DNA from: Betaproteobacteria bacterium
GTDB taxonomy: Bacteria; Pseudomonadota; Gammaproteobacteria; Burkholderiales; Eutrophovitaceae
Direction of reading: 5' to 3'
DNA length: 64,000 bases
NCBI GenBank assembly: GCA_020354125.1
Contig: CP070643.1
Location: 2,929,773-2,993,772 of the forward strand
The translations under genes were made by a program, and so were the position numbers. The notes below the pieces were generated by a model. The model was not told the origin of the DNA and made no database searches. It saw only the letters and a list, made by a program, of their open reading frames with translations. Shown in pieces: positions 17,858-26,176 of the stretch. The stretch's first letter is position 1. The number at the start of each line of letters is the position of its first letter.

Positions 17858-19225
17858 TCAAGCCGCCTGGGCAGACGGCAAACCCGCTAGTGCCATCGCC
17901 AGTTCCGACTCGTCATAGCTCATGTCGGTGAGCTTGCCGGCGAAGTAATCGCTGTAAGCCTGCATGTCAAAATGGCCGTGCCCGCAAAGGTTAAACAGGA
18001 TGCTGCGCGAACGGCCCTCCTGCTTGCACTTCAGTGCTTCGTCGATCGCACCCTTGACCGCATGATTGGCCTCCGGCGCGGGAACGATGCCCTCGGCGCG
18101 CGCGAACTGAACGCCGGCTTCGAAAACTTCAACCTGTTGATAGGCTCGCGCATCGATAAGTCCGAGATCCTTGATGTGTGACACCATCGGCGCCATGCCG
18201 TGGTAACGCAGTCCGCCTGCATGGACCGCCGGCGGAATGAATGTAGAGCCCAGCGTGTGCATTTTTACCAGCGGCGTCAGGTGTCCGGTGTCGCCGAAAT
18301 CATAGGCATATTTTCCACGTGTCAGTGATGGACAGGCCGCTGGTTCGATCGCCAGGATGTCGACTTTCTTGCCGCCGCGCAGCTGTTCGCCGAGGAAGGG
18401 AAAAACGATACCGGCAAAATTCGACCCGCCCCCGGTACAGCCGACAATGACATCAGGATAATCGTCTGCCATCTCCATTTGCTTCATCGCTTCTTTGCCA
18501 ACAATGGTCTGGTGTAGCAGCACGTGATTGAGAACCGACCCGAGTGCGTACTTTGTATCGTCGTTGGTCGCGGCGATTTCCACCGCCTCCGAAATGGCAA
18601 TGCCGAGAGAACCGGAGTTGTCTGGCGTGCGAGCCAGGATTTCGCGGCCGACGTTGGTCTCGCTCGATGGGCTGGCGACGCAACGCGCGCCGTAGGTTTC
18701 CATCAATGCCCGCCGGTACGGTTTCTGTTGATATGACACCTTGACCATGAACACCTGGATTTCCATGCCGAACAAAGCACCTGCGAATGCCAGAGATGAG
18801 CCCCATTGACCAGCACCTGTCTCGGTGGTGATCTTGCGGATTCCCGCGTCATGGTTGAAGAATGCTTGTGCCACAGCGGTATTTGGCTTGTGTGATCCGG
18901 CCGGGCTCACGCCTTCGTACTTGTAGTAGATGCGTGCCGGTGTATCGAGTGTTTTTTCCAGGTTGCGCGCCCGGTACAGCGGAGCTGGCCGCCACTGCCG
19001 GTAAATGCGGCGAACAGGTTCAGGGATCTCGATTTCGCGGTCAGTCGCCACCTCCTGCATGATCAGTGACTGCGGAAACAGTGGTGCCAGGTCGTCCGGT
19101 CCGATCGGTTGTTTTGTTCCAGGGTGCAGCGGTGGCGGAGGCGGGCTGGGCAAGTCTGCCATCAGGTTGTACCAGGTATTCGGAATCTCCGTTTCCGGCA
19201 GCAGGTACTTGATTGTGTCGGTCAT
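17858..19225 (-). CDS. TrpB2-type tryptophan synthase beta-like protein
   Basis: A 455-residue PLP enzyme of the TrpB2 group, longer than standard TrpB1 (about 400). The PLP lysine is K113 in AGSHKPNTA, and the glutamate loop [13 protein letters not shown] and the glycine loop [11 protein letters not shown] are intact. The N-terminal proline-rich extension ([13 protein letters not shown]) is typical of TrpB2. These enzymes make tryptophan from indole and serine (or phosphoserine) without TrpA; no trpA is present. GGGGAGGAG lies just before the ATG. Confidence 0.92.
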   Translation of the reverse strand: MTDTIKYLLPETEIPNTWYNLMADLPSPPPPPLHPGTKQPIGPDDLAPLFPQSLIMQEVATDREIEIPEPVRRIYRQWRPAPLYRARNLEKTLDTPARIYYKYEGVSPAGSHKPNTAVAQAFFNHDAGIRKITTETGAGQWGSSLAFAGALFGMEIQVFMVKVSYQQKPYRRALMETYGARCVASPSSETNVGREILARTPDNSGSLGIAISEAVEIAATNDDTKYALGSVLNHVLLHQTIVGKEAMKQMEMADDYPDVIVGCTGGGSNFAGIVFPFLGEQLRGGKKVDILAIEPAACPSLTRGKYAYDFGDTGHLTPLVKMHTLGSTFIPPAVHAGGLRYHGMAPMVSHIKDLGLIDARAYQQVEVFEAGVQFARAEGIVPAPEANHAVKGAIDEALKCKQEGRSRSILFNLCGHGHFDMQAYSDYFAGKLTDMSYDESELAMALAGLPSAQAA

Positions 19226-19385
19226 TACTCCTCCCCGAATTTATCCAGAATATGATTATGCTTTGAGGTTGCGGGCATCGCTAATCGATCCGCGCCGAAA
19301 GCCACTTGGCGATTTTACGCGTGTTATCAGCGTCTACTCGCGCTTAATTGGTAGCGGATCTGCCGAAGCAAGGAATTGACCGCGA

Positions 19386-20804
19386 TCAATCGGTCGGTCG
19401 ACGCTCAACCGGGCGTTGTTTCCTCATGCCGGCGTGGTCTGCGGCACGTGGCCGCAGGCCGGGAAGCGCGCAAAACGTGATCAATTGTCTGAACCCGGCG
19501 TTCTCGAAGATCGCCGATATGAGCAGCAACGCATAACTCCCAGCACTTTGATAAGTGCGGAAAACAAATGCGTCAATCAGTATCGCTAGCCAGGAAACAA
19601 GCACGCCGAGCCCGGCCGCGCACACTGCGAATACGACCAGGTGCTGCCCAGAAACGAGATCCAGCGCGAATCCGGCAACGAAAAAAGTCCATGCGAGCAA
19701 TTCGATCAACGGGCCCGCGACTTCGGTCAGTTTGGTGAATGGAAACGCCAGACGCCCGACCAGCCCGCTGTTGCGGCCCCAGAACAGATCCCGGTTTACC
19801 TTCAGTGCGTCAGACAGACCGCTATGCTCGCTTGCCATGCCACGGCAAACGGCAGCCGGCGTGGACGGCATATGTCGCCACAAAACGGGTGCAGGCAGGA
19901 ATGCGATCCGGTAGCGCCGGTCGATAACTGTATTGGCACGATGCAACCGCGCGACGAGTTCCAAAATGGGATTGACCGCACTTCGCAGACACCCGCCGAC
20001 CTGCACGACTGCCTCTTTGCGGAAAGCACAAAAGCGGTCGGAGATAGTCAGCATGGCGTTTGGCACAGCCCAGCCATAGCGGCTGCAAAGATCTCTGCGC
20101 AAGCTGGCAGTGGCCTGCATCCACACCAGCGGGTTGCCGGATAATCTGCATCGCTCGAGAAAACCGTTGACGATGAAGCTGCCGTTGGCAACGTGCTCGG
20201 CGGTCCCTGCTCCGATTGTGCTGGCGTCTTCGAGAAAGTAGGGGACCAGACGCCGCAGGCTGTCTCTCTTCAGTACGCTGTCGGCGTGCGCGATGCACAC
20301 GATTGGATAGCGCGCGGCATTGATACCCGCATTGATGGCGTCACCAGGCCCGCCGGGTTTCTTGTCAAGTACTCGTAAGGCGGGCAGACGCGGCGATCGA
20401 TACACGCTGTGAACGGTTCTGGCGCGCACCTGGCGCCAGTAGGCTTCTGGGAACATCACCAGTTCGAAGGCTGTCTGCAGTTGCGAAAGATTTTCACTGT
20501 CTTCCGTGTCAATGACTACGATGACTTCGAACTCCGGATAGTCGAGACCGAACAGTGATTGCACAAACGGCGCCAATTCTTGCGTCGGCTCACTCACCGG
20601 GACGATGATCGAGACTGGGATTTCATAGCCTGCCGACAGGCGCGGCAGCATTTTTACCGCTACGGATTCCATGCGAAGGCGCAGGCTGTTGACAGAAACG
20701 GCTGCGAGGAAGGTATGACTGCCGTGAAGAAAAAGGAAGTAACCGACGAATAACCACTCCAGCGAAGCAATAATGATCCCGGTATCGATCGCGGACAATG
20801 TCAT
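19386..20804 (-). CDS. Membrane-bound family 2 glycosyltransferase
   Basis: A 472-residue protein: an N-terminal membrane helix, a GT-A domain from about residue 62 (VSIIVPVSEPTQELAPFVQS, VIVVIDTED, then HADS at the DxD position), and a C-terminal membrane pair around 345-415. The usual QxxRW acceptor motif is not evident. It probably assembles an extracellular or cell-envelope polysaccharide. Its start overlaps the stop of the HEAT-repeat gene by four bases, so the two are translationally coupled. Confidence 0.85.
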   Translation of the reverse strand: MTLSAIDTGIIIASLEWLFVGYFLFLHGSHTFLAAVSVNSLRLRMESVAVKMLPRLSAGYEIPVSIIVPVSEPTQELAPFVQSLFGLDYPEFEVIVVIDTEDSENLSQLQTAFELVMFPEAYWRQVRARTVHSVYRSPRLPALRVLDKKPGGPGDAINAGINAARYPIVCIAHADSVLKRDSLRRLVPYFLEDASTIGAGTAEHVANGSFIVNGFLERCRLSGNPLVWMQATASLRRDLCSRYGWAVPNAMLTISDRFCAFRKEAVVQVGGCLRSAVNPILELVARLHRANTVIDRRYRIAFLPAPVLWRHMPSTPAAVCRGMASEHSGLSDALKVNRDLFWGRNSGLVGRLAFPFTKLTEVAGPLIELLAWTFFVAGFALDLVSGQHLVVFAVCAAGLGVLVSWLAILIDAFVFRTYQSAGSYALLLISAIFENAGFRQLITFCALPGLRPRAADHAGMRKQRPVERRPTD

Positions 20805-21856
20805 TTGAGTCTTGTTTCCGCCACTACCTGGTCGAGAATATCCTGCGCGAACTGATCACTGAGCAGGAATCTAAGCCGCCAAAGTTCGTCTTGCGAGAAG
20901 AAAGGAAGTGCTGCAAGCGATTGCGCGGCCCGGTAACGCACCCACCACACCTCGTCGGATAACAGCGTTATCAGCAGGTGCTCCTGTCCTGGCGAGATGT
21001 TGTTGCCAAGCACACGCGCAATTTGAGTGCGAACTTGCCAACTGGGACTTTTCATGAAAGGCGTCAATACCTGCAAATCCTTGGGCACATGCCGTGATTT
21101 CAGGCAAGCGATCAAAATCTCCTCGTCCTGGGAGGTATCGATGACGCGGAGCAGGTACGGTTTGACGACAGCCTCGTCCGCCGAGTCCATCAACGCGATT
21201 AGGCGCGGCAGTTCGGACGGGATCGCAATTTTGGCCGCTTGAATCAGACCCTCCGAAACTGTTGACGGATTGACCTCAGCGAGAATTGTCTTGAGCTGCG
21301 CGGTAGGCCAGTCACTTCGGGCGCCGAGCGAGGACAGTAGAATCGCCATCGCCCGCGATGCGTCGATCAGGAACAGCGCGCGCAAGGCGGCCATCGACAG
21401 TATCGGTGTTCGACCTCTGGCGATTGCTTCGAGAATGTTCCAGGAGTCCTGATCGCCAAGATGACCGAGCGTCATGACGGCAACCAACCGGTTCTCCATG
21501 TCCCTGGTAGTGAGCAGGCTGCGCGCTGCGGAATCCATTCGCAGTCGCAGTGCCACTGCCTTGAGACGATGCTGAGCCGGGCCTTTCACCGAATCGTGAA
21601 ACTGGTTCCACAAAGCCAGAAATACGAACCAGTCTGGTTTCTTTACACGTGGCAGGTGTGCTGGAACCGCATCGATCGTTTCAAGCAGCAGCGGTCTCCA
21701 CCTGTAGAGAAACCGTACTTCGTGAACGCCAATCACTTTGCCCTGTAGCCGCAGCAGCGCAGTCCAGATGACGATAGTGATGATGATTATGGCGATGATT
21801 ACGCTTGCCCACAGCACGGTGTGCGACAGCGGATCAGAACTCAAGGCGCCAAACAT
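20801..21856 (-). CDS. Membrane-anchored HEAT-repeat protein
   Basis: A 351-residue protein with one N-terminal membrane helix (about 12-35, very Ile-rich) followed by a cytoplasmic all-helical domain of HEAT repeats. Repeats are visible as RLVAVMTLGHLGDQDSWNIL, LSMAALRALFLID, and near the end VRTQIARVLGNN and WVRYRAAQSLAAL. HEAT arrays are protein-interaction scaffolds. It is the first gene of a two-gene operon with the glycosyltransferase, so a scaffold or regulator of that enzyme is the natural inference. Confidence 0.82.
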   Translation of the reverse strand: MFGALSSDPLSHTVLWASVIIAIIIITIVIWTALLRLQGKVIGVHEVRFLYRWRPLLLETIDAVPAHLPRVKKPDWFVFLALWNQFHDSVKGPAQHRLKAVALRLRMDSAARSLLTTRDMENRLVAVMTLGHLGDQDSWNILEAIARGRTPILSMAALRALFLIDASRAMAILLSSLGARSDWPTAQLKTILAEVNPSTVSEGLIQAAKIAIPSELPRLIALMDSADEAVVKPYLLRVIDTSQDEEILIACLKSRHVPKDLQVLTPFMKSPSWQVRTQIARVLGNNISPGQEHLLITLLSDEVWWVRYRAAQSLAALPFFSQDELWRLRFLLSDQFAQDILDQVVAETRLK

Positions 21857-22504
21857 CTAGCGTTCCTGATCATGGCGTTTGAAAACGCGCAGTCCGTGCG
21901 AGGGATATTCCTGGATTGAGACAAGTGTGTATTCGACGATGTATGCAAACAGTCTGGCGATTCAGTAGCTAAGGTCGAACTGCATCACAAGTTTGAACGG
22001 AGTCATGACGAAATATGACGTGATTATAACCACTGGTGCACATGCCGGTCGTGCGGCTTTATCTGTTCGTTGCCTCACGTGTTTGGCCAAAGCCACTGGC
22101 CGCGCAGTCTGCTACATCGGCCATGTCGCACATGGTTATCGCAGATCATCTTTCAACTTTCGCGCGCTGTATGCATGTCGAATGAGGTCGTTGCAGCGAG
22201 TTTTACCGATTCGCGCGGTGGAACCCGTCGGTGGTTTTGCGTTGGTGATTCGCGTGGGGGCAGACGGTGGTGCGCCGAATCTGGTTTTTACAGGTATGTT
22301 CCAGAACCGGGCGGCGCATTCAAGGAAGGGCCGCGTCCAGCCAGCGAAGAGATCCTGGCTGACCGGAGGCATGCGTCCGGATTTGGATCGACAGGCCCTG
22401 TCGGAGATGCACCGAACTGGGGCGTGACGAAGCAGCGCTGCACCGTTATCTCGCTTGGTGGCTCGAGGCGTCCACTGTTTTTGTATATTTAACAGGACGT
22501 TGAC
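21857..22504. other. Gene-poor region with overlapping frames, possible decayed gene
   Basis: About 650 bases. A plus-strand frame from 22008 begins MTKYDVIITTGAHAG with GGAG upstream and runs to 22427. A second frame that would continue in a different phase from about 22430 to 22505 reads DEAALHRYLAWWLEAST, which looks coding. That pattern would fit a frameshifted relic, but no family is recognisable. Confidence 0.3.
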
Positions 22505-22591
22505 TTGGCTGTGGCGGCTGGCATAAGGGTTGCGCTTAGCGTGTTACGCACCGTTCCCGGTTTTGACCGCTACTCAATGAGTTTCTCGCCA

Positions 22592-23623
22592 ATGAGTTTC
22601 TCGCGATACATCAAGTTGCTCGCAGACCCGAGCGATGAGGCCGACACGGCTGATTCAGCCGGGATTGAAGATTTGTTTGCCGCCATGTTCGATGGCGGCG
22701 TGTCCGACCTCGAACTAGGAGCCATTGTCGTCGCGTTGCACGGGCGGCCACCGTCGGTTGCTCATGTGGCCGCAGCTTATCGTGCAGCGGCCGCTCGAGT
22801 TCAGCATTTGCGCGCGCCCGAATCTCCGTTCCGGCCGCTGGTCTTTGCCAGTTACAACAGCACGCGACGGACCGCCAATCTTCTCCCATGGCTCGCGTTG
22901 GTGCTTCGTCGGCTCGGCGTGCCGGTCCTGGTGCATGGCAACCTTGGCGGCGCCTGCGGCGGCACCAGCGCCTATCTGTTCCGCGAACTTGGCGTTATGC
23001 CGAGCGCGACGGCCACCGCAATACAAACAGCGTTGGAGAAAGATGGGTTGGCTTTCGTGCCGGCCGGTGTGTTGTGTCCGGGGCTGGCCAACCTGATCGC
23101 ATTGCAAACCAGGCTGGGGCTAAAAGACTGGGTTTACAAGCTGGCAGTCCTGATAGATCCTTTCCGCGGTAACGGGATGCGCGTTATTGGCATCGCTGAG
23201 CAGCAGTTGCGCGAAATCATCGAGGCGGTATGTTACGAGGAGCGGCTTGATGCCGTGGTCTTCGAAGGTGCTGACGATGACGCGTTTGTCGAACCGTTCA
23301 GAAGGCCTGCTATTGTGGCCTACGTTGAAGGCTCGCGCAGCGTGTTGTTCGAGCCGGAGAGCAATACCCTCGAGTGGCGTGTCGATCTGCCTGAGCCGCG
23401 CGATGTGGCGGCAACCGCGGAGTGGACACGCCGCGCGGTCGCGGGAGAGGTTCCGCTGCCGCATCCGCTGGTTAATCAGTTGGCGTGTTGTTTGTTTGCT
23501 TCAGGATACGCCGCCGACATGAATCAGGCGAAAGCGATCGCCACTATGGAATCCGGCGTGTTGATGGCTGGTGAAGGAAGAGTGCGTCATACCAAAGGCG
23601 TGCAAGCCAACCGGGACGCATGA
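22592..23623 (+). CDS. ybiB: YbiB-like protein, glycosyl transferase family 3 (TrpD2 type)
   Basis: A protein of about 343 residues resembling the anthranilate phosphoribosyltransferase fold. The helical N-terminal domain (SRYIKLLADPSD...LEDLFAAMFDGGVSDLELGAIVVALHGRPPS) and the following domain with VLVHGNLGGACGG in place of the PRPP-binding GTGGD loop identify YbiB/TrpD2, which binds nucleic acid rather than making tryptophan precursors. Two earlier starts exist (22505 and 22577); none has a clear ribosome site, so the N-terminus is uncertain. The next gene is a PP2C phosphatase. Confidence 0.85.
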   Translation: MSFSRYIKLLADPSDEADTADSAGIEDLFAAMFDGGVSDLELGAIVVALHGRPPSVAHVAAAYRAAAARVQHLRAPESPFRPLVFASYNSTRRTANLLPWLALVLRRLGVPVLVHGNLGGACGGTSAYLFRELGVMPSATATAIQTALEKDGLAFVPAGVLCPGLANLIALQTRLGLKDWVYKLAVLIDPFRGNGMRVIGIAEQQLREIIEAVCYEERLDAVVFEGADDDAFVEPFRRPAIVAYVEGSRSVLFEPESNTLEWRVDLPEPRDVAATAEWTRRAVAGEVPLPHPLVNQLACCLFASGYAADMNQAKAIATMESGVLMAGEGRVRHTKGVQANRDA

Positions 23624-23758
23624 GTGTTTGCCGAAACGCTTGGGGCGGCGGAGTCTTTTTTGTTCGGCAGTTTATTTCTCGGCAGGATTTAGCGTAGCAA
23701 GTTTTTCTCAACAGATTTTGATGTGGCAATCTTCTCTCAGCAGCTTTTCACAGTACCG

Positions 23759-24574
23759 ATGACCGAGGAATCAGCACACACTGAGGTGCCAGCCAAGAAT
23801 GAGGCGAACGCGAGTTCGCATCGGCCTTTGAGTGGAACGGCGGAGGTGCCGGGTGCGCTGGCGATCGGCTACGCGTCAGCCGCGGTTGGAGAGAAGACCA
23901 ACGAAGACTGCTTTGGCGTTGTCACGCCGCGAGAGATGCCGGAAGCGGCCAAGCGTGGCACAGCGGTGGCGTTGGCCGATGGCGGAAGTGCCGGTGGCAC
24001 TGGCCGTGTCGCCTCCGAGGTGACGGTTCGTGCCCTGCTGCAGGATTTCTACGCCACGCCGGCTCAGTGGAGCGTCGAACGCGCGATCGACACCGTTCTG
24101 TGCTCGGTCAACGACTGGCTATACGTACAGAATGGTCGTGATCCTGAGTTCGACGGCGTGGTCAGTACGCTGTCAATGCTGTTGTTCAGTGGCGGCCGAT
24201 TTAATCTGGCGCATGTCGGCGATACGCGCGTCTACCGTTGGCAGGCCGGCACGCTTGAGCGGTTGACTGCCGACCATACTTGGCCGCGGCGGGACATGCG
24301 CCATGTGCTGAGGCGTGCCGTCGGTCTTGACAATCATCTGGTGATTGATTTTCAGTCCGGGCAAACGCGTGTCGATGATATTTTCCTGGTTGCCAGCGAT
24401 GGTGTCTGGGAGGTACTCGGCAACACTGTCCTCGAGGAAGTCCTTGCCGGCGACGGCAGCGTTGAAGTCATTGCTGCCGAGCTGGTCGGGCGGTCGGTAC
24501 AGAGTCAGCGCCGTTACATGGGCCATAACGATGCTACGGCGCTGGCGATCCGGATCACCGGTTCCGGGCGCTGA
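23759..24574 (+). CDS. PP2C-type serine/threonine protein phosphatase
   Basis: A 271-residue stand-alone PP2C phosphatase. Metal-binding motifs are EKTNEDCFG near residue 45, LADGGSAGGTG, AHVGDTRVYR, VASDGVWE and GHNDATALAI. The usual DG-x-G sequence is altered to DGGSAGG. In pseudomonads, a homologous phosphatase domain is fused to a protein kinase next to nitrate-assimilation genes; here only the phosphatase half is present. The start may alternatively be the GTG at 23723. Dephosphorylation of an unknown protein is inferred. Confidence 0.85.
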   Translation: MTEESAHTEVPAKNEANASSHRPLSGTAEVPGALAIGYASAAVGEKTNEDCFGVVTPREMPEAAKRGTAVALADGGSAGGTGRVASEVTVRALLQDFYATPAQWSVERAIDTVLCSVNDWLYVQNGRDPEFDGVVSTLSMLLFSGGRFNLAHVGDTRVYRWQAGTLERLTADHTWPRRDMRHVLRRAVGLDNHLVIDFQSGQTRVDDIFLVASDGVWEVLGNTVLEEVLAGDGSVEVIAAELVGRSVQSQRRYMGHNDATALAIRITGSGR

Positions 24575-24705
24575 GTGTGCTGGCGCGCAGAGCCGCGTGC
24601 CGACTGTCGGTCTTCACGCTGTCGGGTTGCCCTTGCTGGACTTGGCGCCTACACTTCTGGGTTGCTGGACCAGACCAGCCAATCAATAAGAATGGGGGGA
24701 GCGTC

Positions 24706-24804
24706 ATGTCCAATCCGTTGGATTCTCTGTGGGGAACGGTTATCACGGGCGTCATCCTGACGATCGTGCTTTATTACGTCGCTAGATGGCTGATGGGGGC
24801 GTAG
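24706..24804 (+). CDS. 32-residue single-pass membrane protein
   Basis: A tiny frame, MSNPLDSLWGTVITG then a hydrophobic helix ending YYVARWLMGA. A run of six G and A sits six bases before the ATG, an excellent ribosome site. Its stop is two bases before the ATG of the PuuD-like gene, so the two should be co-translated. A short membrane partner of the next protein is the simplest idea, but this is inference. Confidence 0.65.
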   Translation: MSNPLDSLWGTVITGVILTIVLYYVARWLMGA

Positions 24805-24806
24805 TC

Positions 24807-25295
24807 ATGGAATTTCTACCTGCCATTTCCCGTTGGATTCATTTACTTGCCGGTGTCATGTGGATCGGCTTGCTCTACTACTTCAACTTTGTTCAGGTCT
24901 CGGCGCTGAAGTCGGCGCAGGCTGATGGCAGCGCGGCCGGTATTAGCAAACATGTCGCGCCGCGCGCATTGTTCTACTTTCGCTGGTCTGCGCTGATCAC
25001 CTGGCTCGCCGGGGCTTCACTGCTGGGGGCAAACTTCGGCAACGCCTTCTTGCTGCGCCCAAGTCATGCTGCTATTGGAATCGGCGCCTGGCTCGGAACC
25101 ATCATGCTCATCAACGTCTGGGGCGTGATCTGGCCGAATCAGAAGAAAGTCCTCGGTATGGTTGAGGCCAGTGACGAAGAAAAGAACAAAGCGCGTCGCG
25201 TTGCGTTTCTTGCATCTCGGACCAACACCATGTTGTCGATCCCGATGCTGTTCTTCATGGCGGCGGGTGCGCACGGGGCGATCTATTTTCAGTAA
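24807..25295 (+). CDS. Membrane protein related to the PuuD urate-oxidase membrane domain
   Basis: A 162-residue protein with four probable membrane helices. The motif RWIHLLAGVMWIGLLYYFNF and the later VWGVIWPNQKKVLGM match the integral membrane (DUF989) part of PuuD-type urate hydroxylases, including a helix histidine likely to bind haem. The C-terminal cytochrome c domain that completes PuuD is absent, so urate oxidation should not be assumed. A G-run lies just before the ATG at 24807, overlapping the preceding small gene. Confidence 0.78.
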   Translation: MEFLPAISRWIHLLAGVMWIGLLYYFNFVQVSALKSAQADGSAAGISKHVAPRALFYFRWSALITWLAGASLLGANFGNAFLLRPSHAAIGIGAWLGTIMLINVWGVIWPNQKKVLGMVEASDEEKNKARRVAFLASRTNTMLSIPMLFFMAAGAHGAIYFQ

Positions 25296-25349
25296 ATGAT
25301 ACGCCGCGGCGCGTGCAGAGAGAGTAGCGCGCGCCGTTTCCCGATGCGG

Positions 25350-25859
25350 TTACCTCGGTGATGGCAAACGATCCAGCCCGGTCACCACGTCGCCGCTTTC
25401 GATGCCGCGCTCCCCGAACCAGCCCTGATTCATTTCCAAGGCGAATTTTGCGGGCCCAGTGGACGAGTGAGTCTGTTCGCTCCTGGGCTGCATCTGCTCG
25501 ATATTAACAATGCGTCCGTCCGAGTCGATAAAGGCGACCGAGAGCGGTATGAGCGTGTTCTTCATCCACATCGAGATACGATGTTCCTCGGGAAAAATGA
25601 AAATCATCCCCGAGGAGTCTGCCAGATGAGTGCGAAACATGAGTCCCCTGCGCCTTGTTTCCGGCGTATCGGCGATTTCGGCGCGGATTGAATGCTGACC
25701 GATGCGCAACGGATAGGTAAGCAGCGGGTCCGCACGCGCCGAAACCGCCAGCAACAACAATGTGATCAGCGTTGCCAAGAAACGCGATTGCCTGTGCAAG
25801 CCGGTTGAGCTCCAATCGGCCCGCAGCGGCGACGATTTGTACCGCTGAAAGTAACTCAT
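25350..25859 (-). CDS. Exported DUF192 protein
   Basis: A DUF192 protein with the family landmarks AEIADTPETRRRGLMFR, GMIFIFPEE, MWMKNTLIPLSVAFID and a late EMNQGWF segment. A signal peptide, ATLITLLLLAVSARA, precedes it. The open frame starts at 25859 without a ribosome site; a TTG at 25799 with GGAG ten bases upstream would give a 149-residue protein starting right at the signal and may be the true start. The function of the family is not established. Confidence 0.85.
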   Translation of the reverse strand: MSYFQRYKSSPLRADWSSTGLHRQSRFLATLITLLLLAVSARADPLLTYPLRIGQHSIRAEIADTPETRRRGLMFRTHLADSSGMIFIFPEEHRISMWMKNTLIPLSVAFIDSDGRIVNIEQMQPRSEQTHSSTGPAKFALEMNQGWFGERGIESGDVVTGLDRLPSPR

Positions 25860-25991
25860 GATTTAGATGTCGTTGATGGGGAGGTGGGAAGTATCGCGCA
25901 AACCGACCGTGCGCGGAAAACACTGATACGGAATGCTGCGGCGCGACATCGGATAACGTGCGGTTCTTTAGCTGATTTCAGGCACCTGTTG

Positions 25992-26020
25992 TTGACATTG
26001 ATGCATGCTTCGACTACCTT
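25992..26020 (+). promoter_or_regulatory. Candidate promoter of the alcohol dehydrogenase gene
   Basis: A perfect TTGACA at 25992-25997, a 17-base spacer, and TACCTT at 26015-26020 as a weak -10. A leader of about 150 bases would follow before the ATG at 26177. The 317-base gap holds no gene. Confidence 0.4.
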
Positions 26021-26176
26021 CTGGGGCGTCGTAAAGGGTGAGTTTCCGAATCATTCCGGGTTTCATTAACGGAATGAGGTGAGGCTCTTTACGCACCGAA
26101 AGTAGTCAATCAAAAACCCTAAACACGTGGTGTCGGCAGTTCGCGGCCCGCGTAAATTTTCGGGAGGTGTCTCTTC

